A stretch of DNA of 64,000 nucleotides from Amycolatopsis orientalis DSM 43388 (GCF_000411975.1 NZ_ASXG01000045.1:81459-145458); one strand, 5' to 3'. Shown: positions 54,381-63,564, counted from the stretch's first letter. Program-made: numbers and translations. Notes: generated by a model from the sequence alone, not told the origin.

Positions 54381-55463
54381 ATGAGTGAGTTCAACGCGGA
54401 GTCTCCGGAGGCGACCCCGCTTCGCTTGCGAGACGTCACTTTCCGCAATCGGATCTGGATGTCCCCGATGGCGCAGTACGCCGCCGGCCCGGACGGCCTT
54501 CCGACCGAATGGCATCTGGCGCACTACGGCCCTCGCGCGATCGGCGGCGTCGGGCTGGTCATGGTCGAGGCCACCGCGATCAGCCCGGACAACCGGTGCA
54601 CCGTGGCCGACCTCGGACTCTGGAACGAGGAACAGGCGCTCGCGCACCGCACACTGACCTCGTTCGTCTCCAGTCACGGCGCGGTGCCCGCGGTGCAGCT
54701 GAACGCCGTCGGCCGCAAAGGATCGCACCAGGTCCCGTGGGTCGGGGCCGGGCAGAACGAACCGCTGCCGGTCGCCGACGGCGGCTGGGACCTGATCGCG
54801 CCGTCGGCAATCCCGTTCGGCGACCTGGCGATGCCCCGTCCGGCCACCGCGGCCGACCTCGACCGCGTCGTCGAGGAATTCGCGCACGCGACCCGCATGG
54901 CTCAACTGGCTGGCTACCAGGCGGTCGAAATCCATGCGTCGCACGGTTATCTGCTGCACCAGTTCCTGTCCCCGCTGTCCAATCACCGCACCGACGAGTA
55001 CGGCGGAAGCGCGCAGAACCGGATGCGCTTCCCGCTGCGCGTTGCCCGCGCCGTGCGGGAGGCGTTCCCCGACGACAAGCCGGTGTTCGTCCGCATCACC
55101 GCCACCGACTGGGTCGAGGGCAGCGTCGCACCCGACAACGCCGCGGAGTTCGCGAAGGAACTGGCCGCCATCGGGATCGACCTTCTCGACGTCACCTCCG
55201 GCGTGCTCGTGCGTGATCGCGGAGCGCGACCGCCGAACCGAGAAGGGGTGAACGTCGAATTCGCTGCCGCGCTCAAGGATGCGTCCGGCTTGGCCGTCGC
55301 GCCGGTCGGCCAAATCACCGACTTGACGGCCGCGGGCCGGATCATCCGCGCGGGCAAGGCCGACGCCGTCCTGATCGGCCGCTCGCTGCTTCGCGACCCG
55401 TACCTCGCGTTGCGAACCCAACCCAAAGACGCCTGGCCAGTCCGTTACCAGCGAGCTTTCTGA
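54381..55463 (+). CDS. Old Yellow Enzyme-type NADH:flavin oxidoreductase (YqjM-like)
   Basis: The 360-residue FMN enzyme reduces activated double bonds. It has NRIWMSPMAQYAA, WHLAHYGPRAIGGVGLVMVE, the catalytic histidines and arginine in EIHASHGYLLHQFLSPLSNH, RTDEYGGS, and the C-terminal FMN-phosphate loop DAVLIGRSLLRDP. The length is that of the YqjM class. It lies behind the iclR gene in the same direction. The natural substrate is unknown. Confidence 0.94.
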   Translation: MSEFNAESPEATPLRLRDVTFRNRIWMSPMAQYAAGPDGLPTEWHLAHYGPRAIGGVGLVMVEATAISPDNRCTVADLGLWNEEQALAHRTLTSFVSSHGAVPAVQLNAVGRKGSHQVPWVGAGQNEPLPVADGGWDLIAPSAIPFGDLAMPRPATAADLDRVVEEFAHATRMAQLAGYQAVEIHASHGYLLHQFLSPLSNHRTDEYGGSAQNRMRFPLRVARAVREAFPDDKPVFVRITATDWVEGSVAPDNAAEFAKELAAIGIDLLDVTSGVLVRDRGARPPNREGVNVEFAAALKDASGLAVAPVGQITDLTAAGRIIRAGKADAVLIGRSLLRDPYLALRTQPKDAWPVRYQRAF

Positions 55464-55544
55464 GGGACTTCACCGGGAACCGCGCAACCGGTCCTGCCGT
55501 CGAGCACCTCCCGCCCGAGATCCGGGCGATGGCCGACGAACTGC

Positions 55545-56276
55545 CTACGCCCTGCGTCCGCCGTCGACCGACAGCGTCGTCCCGGTGACATACGACGCGG
55601 CGTCCGAGCAAAGCCAGACCACGGCCGCGGCGGCTTCTTCCGGCGTCGCCAGCCTGCCGAGCGGGGTGATCGCCTCCTGCCGGGCGATCATCTCCGGGTC
55701 GTCGGCCCAGCGGTCGAACCCCGGCGTCCGGGTCGGTCCCGGGCACACCGCGTTGACGCGGATGCCGTCCGCCGCGTAGTCCACCGCCGCGACCTTGGTC
55801 AGGCCGACAATCCCGTGCTTCGCCGCGACGTATGCCGGCGCGTTCGGGATGGCGGACAACCCGCCGTTGGACGCGACGTTCACGATCGCGCCGCCCTTCA
55901 GGTGCGGCAGTTCGTACTTCAGGCACAGGAAGGTCCCGGACAGGTTCACCTGCACGATGCGCTCGAACTCGGCGAGCGTCAGCTGGTCGACGCGTTTGCG
56001 AGACGACATCCCGGCGTTGTTCACCGCGAAGTCGAGCCCGCCGTACGCCTCAACCGCCTGCTTGATCGCGGCTTGCATCGAGGGCTCGTCGGAGATGTCG
56101 ACCTGGACGGCCAGCGCTTCCCCGCCGTCCTTCTTGATCAGCTCGACGGTCTCCGCCGCCGCTGCCTCGTCGATGTCCAGCACGGCCACCGCGGCTCCGG
56201 TCCGGGCGAACTCGATCGCCGCCGCCCGGCCGATTCCGCTGCCCGCCCCGGTGACGAGCCCGCGCCGCCGGCTCAC
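55545..56276 (-). CDS. SDR-family oxidoreductase
   Basis: The 243-residue classical short-chain dehydrogenase has the cofactor loop VTGAGSGIGRAAAIEFA, an acidic residue after strand 2 (AVLDIDEA) that favours NAD, NNAG, and the catalytic YVAAK. The GTG at 56276 overlaps the stop of the upstream 105-residue gene, so the two form an operon divergent from a LysR regulator. Substrate unknown. Confidence 0.93.
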   Translation of the reverse strand: MSRRRGLVTGAGSGIGRAAAIEFARTGAAVAVLDIDEAAAAETVELIKKDGGEALAVQVDISDEPSMQAAIKQAVEAYGGLDFAVNNAGMSSRKRVDQLTLAEFERIVQVNLSGTFLCLKYELPHLKGGAIVNVASNGGLSAIPNAPAYVAAKHGIVGLTKVAAVDYAADGIRVNAVCPGPTRTPGFDRWADDPEMIARQEAITPLGRLATPEEAAAAVVWLCSDAASYVTGTTLSVDGGRRA

Positions 56277-56590
56277 GCCAGCGACTCGTGGTTCGCCCAG
56301 GCCACGCGGTACGAATGCCGCGCCTGCCACCGGTCGATCACCTCGTGCAGCACGGGCGCGGTGAAGCTCTTGGCGAGAGCGTCGAGGTCGGCGAGGGCGA
56401 CCTGGACGATCGCCGTCGCGATCAGCGCCGGGATGGCGTCCTCCCCGGGGATCGGCAGGTGCCGCCGGGTCTCGACCGACTTGGCGTACCCGGTCTCCAG
56501 CATCGCCTGCTTGATGTCGCTGAGGTACTGATCCAGCTCGGTGTCGGGAAGCGGCTCGTCGAACGAAACAATCATGGTATGCGTGATCAT
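56273..56590 (-). CDS. Small protein of unknown function, probable dimeric alpha/beta-barrel fold
   Basis: The 105-residue protein starts with a strand HTMIVSFDEPLPDTELDQYL, has a helix, and ends with RHSYRVAWANHESLA. Size and pattern are compatible with an EthD/Dabb-like ferredoxin fold, but this is weak. It is the first gene of the SDR operon, overlapping it by GTGA, and is divergent from a LysR gene, so it probably acts on the same substrate or protects it. An in-frame ATG at 56575 is an alternative start. Confidence 0.75.
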   Translation of the reverse strand: MITHTMIVSFDEPLPDTELDQYLSDIKQAMLETGYAKSVETRRHLPIPGEDAIPALIATAIVQVALADLDALAKSFTAPVLHEVIDRWQARHSYRVAWANHESLA

Positions 56591-56634
56591 GCTTCAAGTT
56601 TTGCCCTCGTTGCGCTCCGCCGTCCAAGACCGGT

Positions 56635-56648
56635 TCGCTATTCAGCGA
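56635..56648. promoter_or_regulatory. LysR box candidate
   Basis: TCGCT-ATTC-AGCGA is an inverted repeat 12 bp before the LysR start codon, between it and the divergent SDR operon. Confidence 0.45.
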
Positions 56649-56660
56649 TAACCTGGAGGC

Positions 56661-57509
56661 ATGGCTGAGCTGGAAACGCGCGAACTCGAGTACTTCCTGG
56701 CAGTCGCCGGCGAGCTGCACTTCGGCCGCGCCGCCGTGCGGCTGTCGATCGCCCAGCCCGCGCTGTCGAAGGCGATCCAGCGCATCGAAAACCGCCTCGG
56801 CGTCCAGCTGTTCACGCGCTCCAGCCGCCACGTCGAGCTGACCGCGGCCGGCGAGGCGCTCCAGGAACACGGACGGCACGCCCTCAACGCGGTCAGCGCC
56901 GCCGCGCGCAACGCCCGCCGCGCCGGGGAGCGCCACCTGCGCCTGGTGCTCAAACCCGGTGGCGACGCCGGGCTGCTGTCCGGAATCCTCGCCGAGTACT
57001 CGCACGATCCCGAGGCACACCAGGTCGACGTTCTGTTCAGCGGTCCCGCCGACCGCACCGACTACCTCCTCAGCGGCCGCGCGGACGTCGGCCTGCTGTT
57101 CGTCCCGTTCGACGACCTGACCGGGCTTGCCTGCGAAACCCTGCACGCCGAGAACCGCGTCGCCATCCTCCCCGCCACCCACCGGCTGGCGCGGCGCGCG
57201 TCCGTCCGGATGTCCGATTTGGACGGAGAAACGCTGCCGTCGTGGAAGGGAGTGCCCGGGGTCGAAGGAACGGGACCGCAGGTGGCGGACGTCGTCCAGC
57301 TGCTGCACCTCGTCTCGCTGGAGCGGATGATCGGCGTCCTGCCGCGGTCGCTGGTCGACCAGGTCCCGCCGGGCGTGGTCAGCGTGCCGATCGAGGACGC
57401 TCCGCCGAGCCAGCTGGTGCTCGCCTGGAACGAACAGGGCCGGCGTCCGCAGGTGGCTTCGTTCGTCAATGCCGCGCTAGCTTCGGTCCGGCGACGCGGC
57501 GCCAGCTGA
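56661..57509 (+). CDS. LysR-family regulator of the divergent SDR operon
   Basis: The 282-residue protein has the LysR helix-turn-helix (HFGRAAVRLSIAQPALSK, AIQRIENRLGVQLFTRSSRH) and a somewhat short effector domain. The ATG has CTGGAGG 3-7 nt upstream. It is 70 bp from the divergent operon of the small protein and SDR, its likely target. Confidence 0.93.
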   Translation: MAELETRELEYFLAVAGELHFGRAAVRLSIAQPALSKAIQRIENRLGVQLFTRSSRHVELTAAGEALQEHGRHALNAVSAAARNARRAGERHLRLVLKPGGDAGLLSGILAEYSHDPEAHQVDVLFSGPADRTDYLLSGRADVGLLFVPFDDLTGLACETLHAENRVAILPATHRLARRASVRMSDLDGETLPSWKGVPGVEGTGPQVADVVQLLHLVSLERMIGVLPRSLVDQVPPGVVSVPIEDAPPSQLVLAWNEQGRRPQVASFVNAALASVRRRGAS

Positions 57510-57542
57510 CTAATTGTGTGCAATCCTGCGGAGCGGAATGTC

Positions 57543-58094
57543 ATGCTGGCCGGTGTGGAGGACATCATCGCCGCGGTCGGACCCCGCCTCCGCCATTTCC
57601 GGCGGCAACGAAACCGCACCCTGGAAGAGTTGTCGAACGAGACTGGCATCTCCGTCAGCACCCTCTCCCGGCTCGAATCCGGCCAGCGCAAAGCCACCCT
57701 CGAACTGCTGCTGCTGATCTCCCGCGCGCACCGGATCCCGCTGGACGTACTAATCGGCACCGCCCCGCTGCAGCCGGTCGCCCGCGACGACCGCACCGTC
57801 GTTCCGCTCACTCGGCAACCCGGACGGCTGCAGCCACTCAAGATGATCTTCGACCCCGACCGATGCGAACCCGCGCCGCGCACTCACCCCGGCCACGAGT
57901 GGTTCTGCGTGCTCAGCGGCAAGGGCCGGCTCGTCCTCGGCGAACACGACGTTGTCATGAAGGCAGGCGAGGTCGCCGAATTCGACACCCGGATCCCGCA
58001 TTGGTTCGGCAGCACCGGCGAGGGTCCGGTCGAAATCCTCAGCCTGTTCGGCAAGCAGGGCGAGCGCCTGCGCATCCGGGCCAAGACGCGCTGA
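57543..58094 (+). CDS. XRE-family regulator with C-terminal cupin
   Basis: The 183-residue protein has an XRE helix-turn-helix (about 10-65, RTLEELSNETGISVSTLSRLES) and a cupin domain (about 110-183, THPGHEWFCVLSGKGRLVLG, FDTRIPHWFG). Proteins of this design sense small molecules and often repress amino acid or polyamine catabolism genes. The ATG at 57543 has GCGGAGCGGAA upstream; a GTG at 57516 is possible. No obvious target gene adjoins it. Confidence 0.9.
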   Translation: MLAGVEDIIAAVGPRLRHFRRQRNRTLEELSNETGISVSTLSRLESGQRKATLELLLLISRAHRIPLDVLIGTAPLQPVARDDRTVVPLTRQPGRLQPLKMIFDPDRCEPAPRTHPGHEWFCVLSGKGRLVLGEHDVVMKAGEVAEFDTRIPHWFGSTGEGPVEILSLFGKQGERLRIRAKTR

Positions 58095-58283
58095 TTACTC
58101 CGCTTGGCGGCATAACGCCGAACGCCTCGGAAAACCTATGCCCACGCTGACCTGCACTGAGTGGAACACCCCGCCGAAAGTCGGTGCCTGACCGCGAAAA
58201 TCCCGACTTAACATCCGGGTCCCGCGGACGGACCCGCTTTTCCCTCCGCACGTTTCCTTCGCCTACGACGAGGAGATGCGCCG

Positions 58284-59171
58284 ATGCGGAAACTCTTTGT
58301 CCTGCTCACTTCCGCCCTCGCGGCCGCGGCTGTCGTCGCCGGCAGCCCACCGGTTTCCGCGTCCCCGGGCAGCGGGGTGGTGCCCGGACTGACCGGTGCC
58401 GCCGCGAAGGCCGCCGCCGGGACCGCCGCGGACAAGTTCCGCCAGCTGCGCCGGGAAAAAGCCGGCCGCGCGGTCAGCCCGAAGATCGACGCGCAACAAC
58501 ACACCTTCTGGGGCCCGGAACCGCAACTTTCCAGTGGCGCGGACGGAATTCTCGTCACGCACAGCGTCGTCCCGGACCTCCGGCTCTCGAACAGCGCGGA
58601 CGTCGTCTACGCCCCGACGGTGAAGCCTACCGGCCATTCCTGCATCGAAGTCGTCACCGCGTACGGACTCGACCAGGGCGGCCAGGTCTGGGCCTGGGAC
58701 TGGTGCGGGACGGTCGGCCCCGCGAAGGTAGTCCCGCTGGACAGCTCCTTCCTTTCCACCTATACCTCCACAGTGGACGGACATCCGGCGTTCACCGTGC
58801 AGGAAGTCCAAACCGACGCGAGCAGCAATAGCTGGACCGCCTCGCTCTACAACGTGAAGACCGGCAAGTGGGACGACCTGTTCACGCAAAGCGGCAGCGA
58901 CCAGAGCACCCTCAACGAGGGCTGGGACATCTTCGAGCTGTACTCGACCGTCGACCCGTCGACCGGCCAGGCGTACTACTGCTCGGACGCCAAGGGCAAG
59001 GTGTTCGAAGCCAGCCAGCTGCAGCTGCGCATCGGCGGCCAGTGGACGCCCGCGACGGAGTCGAACTCGCCGTTGCAGCCAACGGCCAACCCGAACCCCA
59101 GCGATTACAGCTGCTCGTCGCTGCAGTTCGAGGTGCCGACGCCGAACAGCAACTGGCGCGTCACCGTCTAG
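58284..59171 (+). CDS. Secreted protein of unknown function
   Basis: The 295-residue protein has a signal peptide (about 1-27, LFVLLTSALAAAAVVAG, cleavage after VSASP region). An Ala-rich helical segment and a mature domain rich in Trp, Ser and Thr follow, with spaced cysteines (HSCIEV, WDWCG, YYCSDA, YSCSS), suggesting disulfides outside the cell. ATG behind GAGGAGATGCGCCG. I do not recognise the family. The gene ends in a hairpin that reaches into the convergent LysR gene. Confidence 0.85.
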   Translation: MRKLFVLLTSALAAAAVVAGSPPVSASPGSGVVPGLTGAAAKAAAGTAADKFRQLRREKAGRAVSPKIDAQQHTFWGPEPQLSSGADGILVTHSVVPDLRLSNSADVVYAPTVKPTGHSCIEVVTAYGLDQGGQVWAWDWCGTVGPAKVVPLDSSFLSTYTSTVDGHPAFTVQEVQTDASSNSWTASLYNVKTGKWDDLFTQSGSDQSTLNEGWDIFELYSTVDPSTGQAYYCSDAKGKVFEASQLQLRIGGQWTPATESNSPLQPTANPNPSDYSCSSLQFEVPTPNSNWRVTV

Positions 59172-60120
59172 CCCCGGCAGGGGTGCGGTGCCACCAGCGA
59201 TCGAAGGCGGCACTGCACCCCTGCCGGTTGGCGTAATCCCGCGCGACCTGCTGAGACAGCTCGCCGACCCGATCCGCGATCGCCGTGCCCGGCCGGTAAC
59301 ACAACCGCAGCTCCTGCCACAGCGGCGCGTCTTCGATCGCCCGCACCACGATGCCGTCCCGCTGGTCCTCCCGCGTCGCCAACGCCGGCGCGACCGCCAT
59401 CCCCTCGCGCACCAGATCCAGCAGGGTAGCCAGACACTGCGGCCGATGCGGCTGGTCCAGCACGACCCCGCGCTGCCGGCAGACGTCCTGCAGATATGCC
59501 GACCACCGAGTCGTCCACGGCGGATCGTCCGCCCAGGGATACGCGGCCAGCTCTTCGAGCGGGATCTCCGCGCGCGACGCCAGCAGATGATCTTCAGCCA
59601 GAATCACGAAAACCGGCTCCCGCGCCTGCACCACGACACTCTCCACGCCGTCCGGCACGACCCGGTCCGGCAGCGGCGCGAGGTACACGAGCGCGAGGTC
59701 AAGGTGCCCGTCCGCGAGGGCCGCCAGCGTCCGCGCCTCGTCCTGCTCCTCATGCACCCGAACCGCGGGACACCACGGCTGATCCCGCAACCACCTCGCC
59801 AACGCGAGATGCAAAAACCCGCTGTACCCGCCGACGCGCACCGCCCCCGCGGATTCCCGCCGCGCCCCGGCCCGCTCGGTCAGCGCCGACATCCCAGCCA
59901 GCACCGCCCGCGCATCCGCGACGACGTCCTCCCCGAGCGCGGTCGGCACGCACCCCGTCGGCGAGCGCGCGAACAAACTCCCGCCGACCGACCGCTCGAC
60001 GCGCCGCAGCAACCCGGACAACGCCGGTTGGGAAACGTGCAATGCCTTGGCCGCACGAACGAGACTGTGCGCGTCGGCGATAGCCACGAGCGCGCGCAGG
60101 TGGCGCAGTTCCAGCTCCAT
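59161..60120 (-). CDS. LysR-family transcriptional regulator
   Basis: The 319-residue protein has a LysR helix-turn-helix (LVRAAKALHVSQPALSGLLR, RVERSVGGSLFARSPTG) and an effector-binding domain. ATG behind GGAGGAGTC. Its last codons overlap the stop of the convergent secreted-protein gene by 11 bp, and its C-terminal coding region contains the terminator hairpin of that gene. No obvious target operon is adjacent. Confidence 0.92.
   Translation of the reverse strand: MELELRHLRALVAIADAHSLVRAAKALHVSQPALSGLLRRVERSVGGSLFARSPTGCVPTALGEDVVADARAVLAGMSALTERAGARRESAGAVRVGGYSGFLHLALARWLRDQPWCPAVRVHEEQDEARTLAALADGHLDLALVYLAPLPDRVVPDGVESVVVQAREPVFVILAEDHLLASRAEIPLEELAAYPWADDPPWTTRWSAYLQDVCRQRGVVLDQPHRPQCLATLLDLVREGMAVAPALATREDQRDGIVVRAIEDAPLWQELRLCYRPGTAIADRVGELSQQVARDYANRQGCSAAFDRWWHRTPAGARR
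59174..59227 (+). terminator. Terminator hairpin of the secreted-protein gene, inside the LysR coding region
   Basis: Perfect 13-bp arms CCGGCAGGGGTGC (59174-59186) and its complement (59215-59227), extended by GGTGCC/GGCACT, start 3 bp after the stop of the plus-strand gene. They are also codons of the LysR C-terminus. Confidence 0.7.
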
Positions 60121-60179
60121 GACTCCTCCGGCCCCTCGCTCTGGCCACTGTAACGCCGAAGAACGAGGGGAATTACCGA

Positions 60180-60568
60180 CGCGAGTCGGTACTCAGCCCT
60201 GATCTCGTGACTGCACCCGTGCTCGTGCGGGAGGATCTCGTCCAGCGCAAGAGTGCCCAGCCGGACGATCTCCGGCTGCTTCTCGCCGACCTCCACCGAA
60301 AACGTCCGCACGTCCTGATACCGGATCTCAGCGGAGCGGCGTGCGAAAACGGGCTGTGCGCGAACCTCAGCACGAGATCGACCGACTCGCCCTGATCCGC
60401 GTAGTCGATTCCGGCCAGCTTCAGGTCCTTCACCGAGTACGCGGAACCGAAGTCGTAGTGGTGCGGGTCCGTTGCGAATTCCCGCGCCCCCGGCGGAAGC
60501 TGGCCAGCCAACTCCGGGAGTTTCGTCAGGTACTGGCTCGCGTCGAAGGGGAGCGCCACGTACTTCAT
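60180..60568 (-). pseudogene. Unrecognised protein gene broken by a frameshift
   Basis: The ATG at 60568 follows AAGGA. The first part (KYVALPFDASQYLTKLPELA, HHYDFGSAYSVKDLKLAG, GESVDLVLRF) reads in one frame to about 60350. A coherent continuation (RSAEIRYQDVRTFSVEVGEK, RLGTLALDEILPHEHGCSHE, then IRAEYR) is in another frame, so one base is missing or extra near 60330-60350. No stop follows in the expected place and the frame runs on towards the LysR gene, so the 3' end is also damaged or unclear. The family is not known to me. Confidence 0.65.
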
Positions 60569-60769
60569 GTTCATTCCTTGCGCTTGTCAGCCCCAGCCTA
60601 TACCGGGCAATCGCGAATGACCGCTTCCCGGTGATCCTGACCGCGTGCGGCTCGACTACCGTGGCCGGTCCACCCAGGCTGGCCGTCCCGCCGGCAAGCA
60701 ACGTGCCCAAGTCGTCCGATCTTCGACCTCAACGCCTGAGACTCGGGGAATCCGACTATCGTCGGCCCG

Positions 60770-60785
60770 ATAGGTCTGGACAACT
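60770..60785. promoter_or_regulatory. DasR-like site 1 upstream of the chitinase gene
   Basis: ATAGGTCTGGACAACT matches AGTGGTCTAGACCACT at 12 of 16 positions. Confidence 0.6.
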
Positions 60786-60790
60786 CGCCG

Positions 60791-60806
60791 AGTGATCTAG
60801 ACAATA
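60791..60806. promoter_or_regulatory. DasR-like site 2 upstream of the chitinase gene
   Basis: AGTGATCTAGACAATA matches the consensus at 12 of 16 positions, 21 bp (two helical turns) from site 1 and 36 bp before the ATG. Confidence 0.6.
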
Positions 60807-60842
60807 TCTATCAGGGGGTCGCATCGGACCGGAGGCACCGCA

Positions 60843-62603
60843 ATGAAGCGTGCTCGTTTCCTCGTCGTGCTCCTGCTGGCCGCGGCCGGACTTGTCGTCG
60901 GCGGACCAGCGCAAGCAGCGAACCTGCTGACCAATCCCGGTTTCGAAACCGGTTCGACGTCCGGCTGGACCTGCCCGGCAGGCACGGCCGGGAAGACGCC
61001 GGTGCATTCCGGAACCTACGCGCTAGCCGTCACCCCAGGCGCGTCCGACCAGGGCCAGTGCACCCAAACCGTCTCCGTGCGCCCAAACACCACCTACTCG
61101 GTTTCCGCCTGGGTACAAGGTGCACCGGTGTACCTAGGCGTCACCGGCAGCTCCCCCACTTGGACTAACGCGTCGGCGTACAGCCAGCTTTCGCTGTCCT
61201 TCACCACGACCGCGAACCAGACGTCCGCCGAGCTGTACCTGCACGGCTGGTACGGTGCCGGCCCGTACTACGCCGACGACATCGTCCTCGACGGCCCCGG
61301 CGGCGACACCCCCGGTGCGCCAGGCGTCCCAGGCACCCCCACCGTCGGCACCGTCACCGACACGTCGATCGCCCTGAACTGGGGCGCAGCCGCAGGCACC
61401 GTAACCGGCTACCGCGTCTACGAAGACAACACCCTGCGCGCCACCGTCACCGGAACCACCGCGACGCTCTCCGGCCTCACCGCCTGCACCTCGCACAGCT
61501 ACTCAGTCACCGCGTACAACGACAACGCCGAATCCGCCCACACGCCCGCCGTTTCCGCCACCACCAGCGGCTGCACCAGCGCCGGCCTCCCGAAACACGC
61601 ATTGATCGGCTACGTCCACGCGAGCTTCGCGAACGGCTCCGGCTACCTGAAGCTCGCCGACGTCCCCGACGCATGGGACATCATCGACCTAGCTTTCGCC
61701 GAACCCACGTCGGTGACCTCCGGCGATATCCGCTTCAACCGCTGCTCAGCCACCGAATGCCCCGGCGTGGAAAGCGACGCGGACTTCATCGCAGCCATCC
61801 GCGCGAAGCAGGCGCAGGGCAAGAAGGTCCTGATCTCGATCGGCGGCCAGAACGGCGAAGTCCAACTCACGACGACCGCCGCCCGCGACAACTTCGTCAA
61901 CTCAGTCGCGGCGATCATCGACAAATACGGCCTGGACGGCTTGGACGTCGACTTCGAAAGCCAGTCCCTGTCCCTGAACGCGGGCGACACGGACTTCCAC
62001 AACCCGACCACCCCGGTGATCGTCAACCTGATCTCGGCGTTGAAGACGTTGAAAGCCCGCTACGGAGCCAAATTCGTCCTGACAATGGCCCCGGAAACGT
62101 TCTTCGTCCAAGTGGGCTACCAGTTCTACGGAGGCTCCGGCGGCGGCGACAGCCGTACTGGGGCTTACCTGCCAGTCATCTACGCCCTGCGTGATTCGCT
62201 GACGGTGCTGCACGTCCAGGACTACAACTCCGGCCCAGTCATGGGATTGGACAACCAGTACCACACCATGGGCGGCGCGGACTTCCTGATCGCGATGACC
62301 GACATGCTGAAGTCCGGCTTCAAGGTCGCGAACACCGGCCAGACCTTCCCCGGCCTGCGAGAGGACCAGATCGCCGTCGGCCTGCCCGCAGCCGTCAGCG
62401 CCGGAAACGGCTACGTCTCCCCGTCCGAAGTCCAAACCGCCGTAACCTGCCTAGCCCACGGAACCAGCTGCGGCTCGTACACCTTGCGAGGAGGGCCGTC
62501 GCCTGCACTGCGAGGGTTGATGACGTGGTCGGTGAACTGGGATCGGTATTACGGGTGGGCTTTCCAGAACGCGCATCGGCCGTTCTTGGATGGGCTCGGG
62601 TAA
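60843..62603 (+). CDS. Secreted GH18 chitinase with carbohydrate-binding and fibronectin III domains
   Basis: The 586-residue protein has a signal peptide (1-25, FLVVLLLAAAGLVVGGPAQA), a beta-sandwich carbohydrate-binding module (about 26-150, NLLTNPGFETGSTSGW), a fibronectin III domain (about 160-245, APGVPGTPTVGTVTDTSIAL) and a GH18 barrel (about 255-586). The barrel has VLISIGGQNGEV and the catalytic DGLDVDFE, the full DxxDxDxE signature. It should cut chitin outside the cell. Two DasR-like boxes upstream suggest induction by N-acetylglucosamine derivatives together with the GH20 gene. Confidence 0.95.
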   Translation: MKRARFLVVLLLAAAGLVVGGPAQAANLLTNPGFETGSTSGWTCPAGTAGKTPVHSGTYALAVTPGASDQGQCTQTVSVRPNTTYSVSAWVQGAPVYLGVTGSSPTWTNASAYSQLSLSFTTTANQTSAELYLHGWYGAGPYYADDIVLDGPGGDTPGAPGVPGTPTVGTVTDTSIALNWGAAAGTVTGYRVYEDNTLRATVTGTTATLSGLTACTSHSYSVTAYNDNAESAHTPAVSATTSGCTSAGLPKHALIGYVHASFANGSGYLKLADVPDAWDIIDLAFAEPTSVTSGDIRFNRCSATECPGVESDADFIAAIRAKQAQGKKVLISIGGQNGEVQLTTTAARDNFVNSVAAIIDKYGLDGLDVDFESQSLSLNAGDTDFHNPTTPVIVNLISALKTLKARYGAKFVLTMAPETFFVQVGYQFYGGSGGGDSRTGAYLPVIYALRDSLTVLHVQDYNSGPVMGLDNQYHTMGGADFLIAMTDMLKSGFKVANTGQTFPGLREDQIAVGLPAAVSAGNGYVSPSEVQTAVTCLAHGTSCGSYTLRGGPSPALRGLMTWSVNWDRYYGWAFQNAHRPFLDGLG

Positions 62604-62611
62604 ACCCAAAT

Positions 62612-63219
62612 TCACCGGCTGCAGACCGGCTGGCCGGGGCTCTCGTTTTCAGCGGCTAGCACGGCGGCCTCGGCGCCGGTGCACCAAGCTTCTTGGCAGC
62701 AGCGGTGAGATGACAGCCAGTGCGTAGCCGTGCCGACGTTGAGTTCTGCCGGGTATTGATCGTGGAAAACGACCTCGTGATCGCCGGGCCGGTCGACCGT
62801 GATTTGGCTGGTGCCGAAGCCGTACTGGGCGGCGATCGAGCGAACTGCGTCGACGGCGTGCGGCCACATGCCGTCGGGAATGTTGCCTTCAGCCGTCCAG
62901 TTCGGCAGTCCCTTGACCACGGCGTCGTCTGTGCGCAAGCCGGCATCGACGGCCGCGAAAATCGTTCCCGCACGCCGGACTCACTCGCCTGATTCGAGAT
63001 CTGCCACGACTTCAAGTCGGGGGCCGCAGTGGCGATTGCGTCGCGGATACGGCTGTACATCTGTTCGTATCGCGCGGTGGCCTGGTCAATGTCAGGGCGC
63101 TGGAGGAGCTGGTTGAACTTTCGAGTCGCCCGGTCCACGTTCGTCTTCTCCGGGGACGTATCCGATCCGGTGCACCCGGAGAGCGCCAGCTAGGCCAGTG
63201 CCAGTCCGGTGGCTGTCAA
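62612..63219 (-). pseudogene. Decayed lipoprotein gene
   Basis: Behind AGAAGGA at 63219 a TTG-started frame encodes a lipoprotein signal, but codon 10 is TAG (63190-63192); past it comes the lipobox LALSGC and TGSDTSPEKTN. The frame continues through FNQLLQRPDIDQATARYEQM and DLKSWQISNQASESG to about 62990. There a single-base change shifts it, and the sequence resumes in another frame (AGTIFAAVDAGLRTDDAVVK, GNIPDGMWPHAVDAVRSIAA, then YPAELNVGTATHW) to a stop at 62612. One nonsense and one frameshift make it a pseudogene of a small secreted lipoprotein of unknown function. Confidence 0.8.
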
Positions 63220-63519
63220 GGTCGCGGTTCCTTCTCGTCGCGAGGCTGGGAATCTCGGCCAGGCGGCGCGGGAACCGGCTCACGCTGGCAGACCCAGCGC
63301 GTCCAGAAACGGCATCTTCCCCATGCTCAACATCATCACAGCGGCGCTGAAGCTGTGCCTAGCCCGCGGGAACCGAGACCACCGTAAAGCCGCCGTCTGG
63401 ACAGAGAGCACTCTGCCGTTCACTACCCAACTCGGCACCCCTCTCGAGCCGCGCAACATCGCCCGCTGCGCCGCAGCTTCCAATGGGCCGCTGCGGTACT
63501 TTGCCGCTGTGCGGGCACG
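63220..63519. other. Intergenic stretch between the lipoprotein pseudogene and the tRNA fragment
   Basis: No supported gene. A plus-strand open frame 63209-63658 covers it but reads through the tRNA fragment antisense and is judged spurious. Confidence 0.5.
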
Positions 63520-63551
63520 AAAAAAGCCCTCCCCGGTGTCCCGGAAAGGGC
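63520..63551 (-). terminator. Rho-independent terminator downstream of the tRNA fragment
   Basis: On the minus strand GCCCTTTCCGG pairs with CCGGGGAGGGC around GACA, followed by TTTTTT. It lies 13 bp past the tRNA 3' end. Confidence 0.85.
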
Positions 63552-63564
63552 CTTTCACCTGCTG

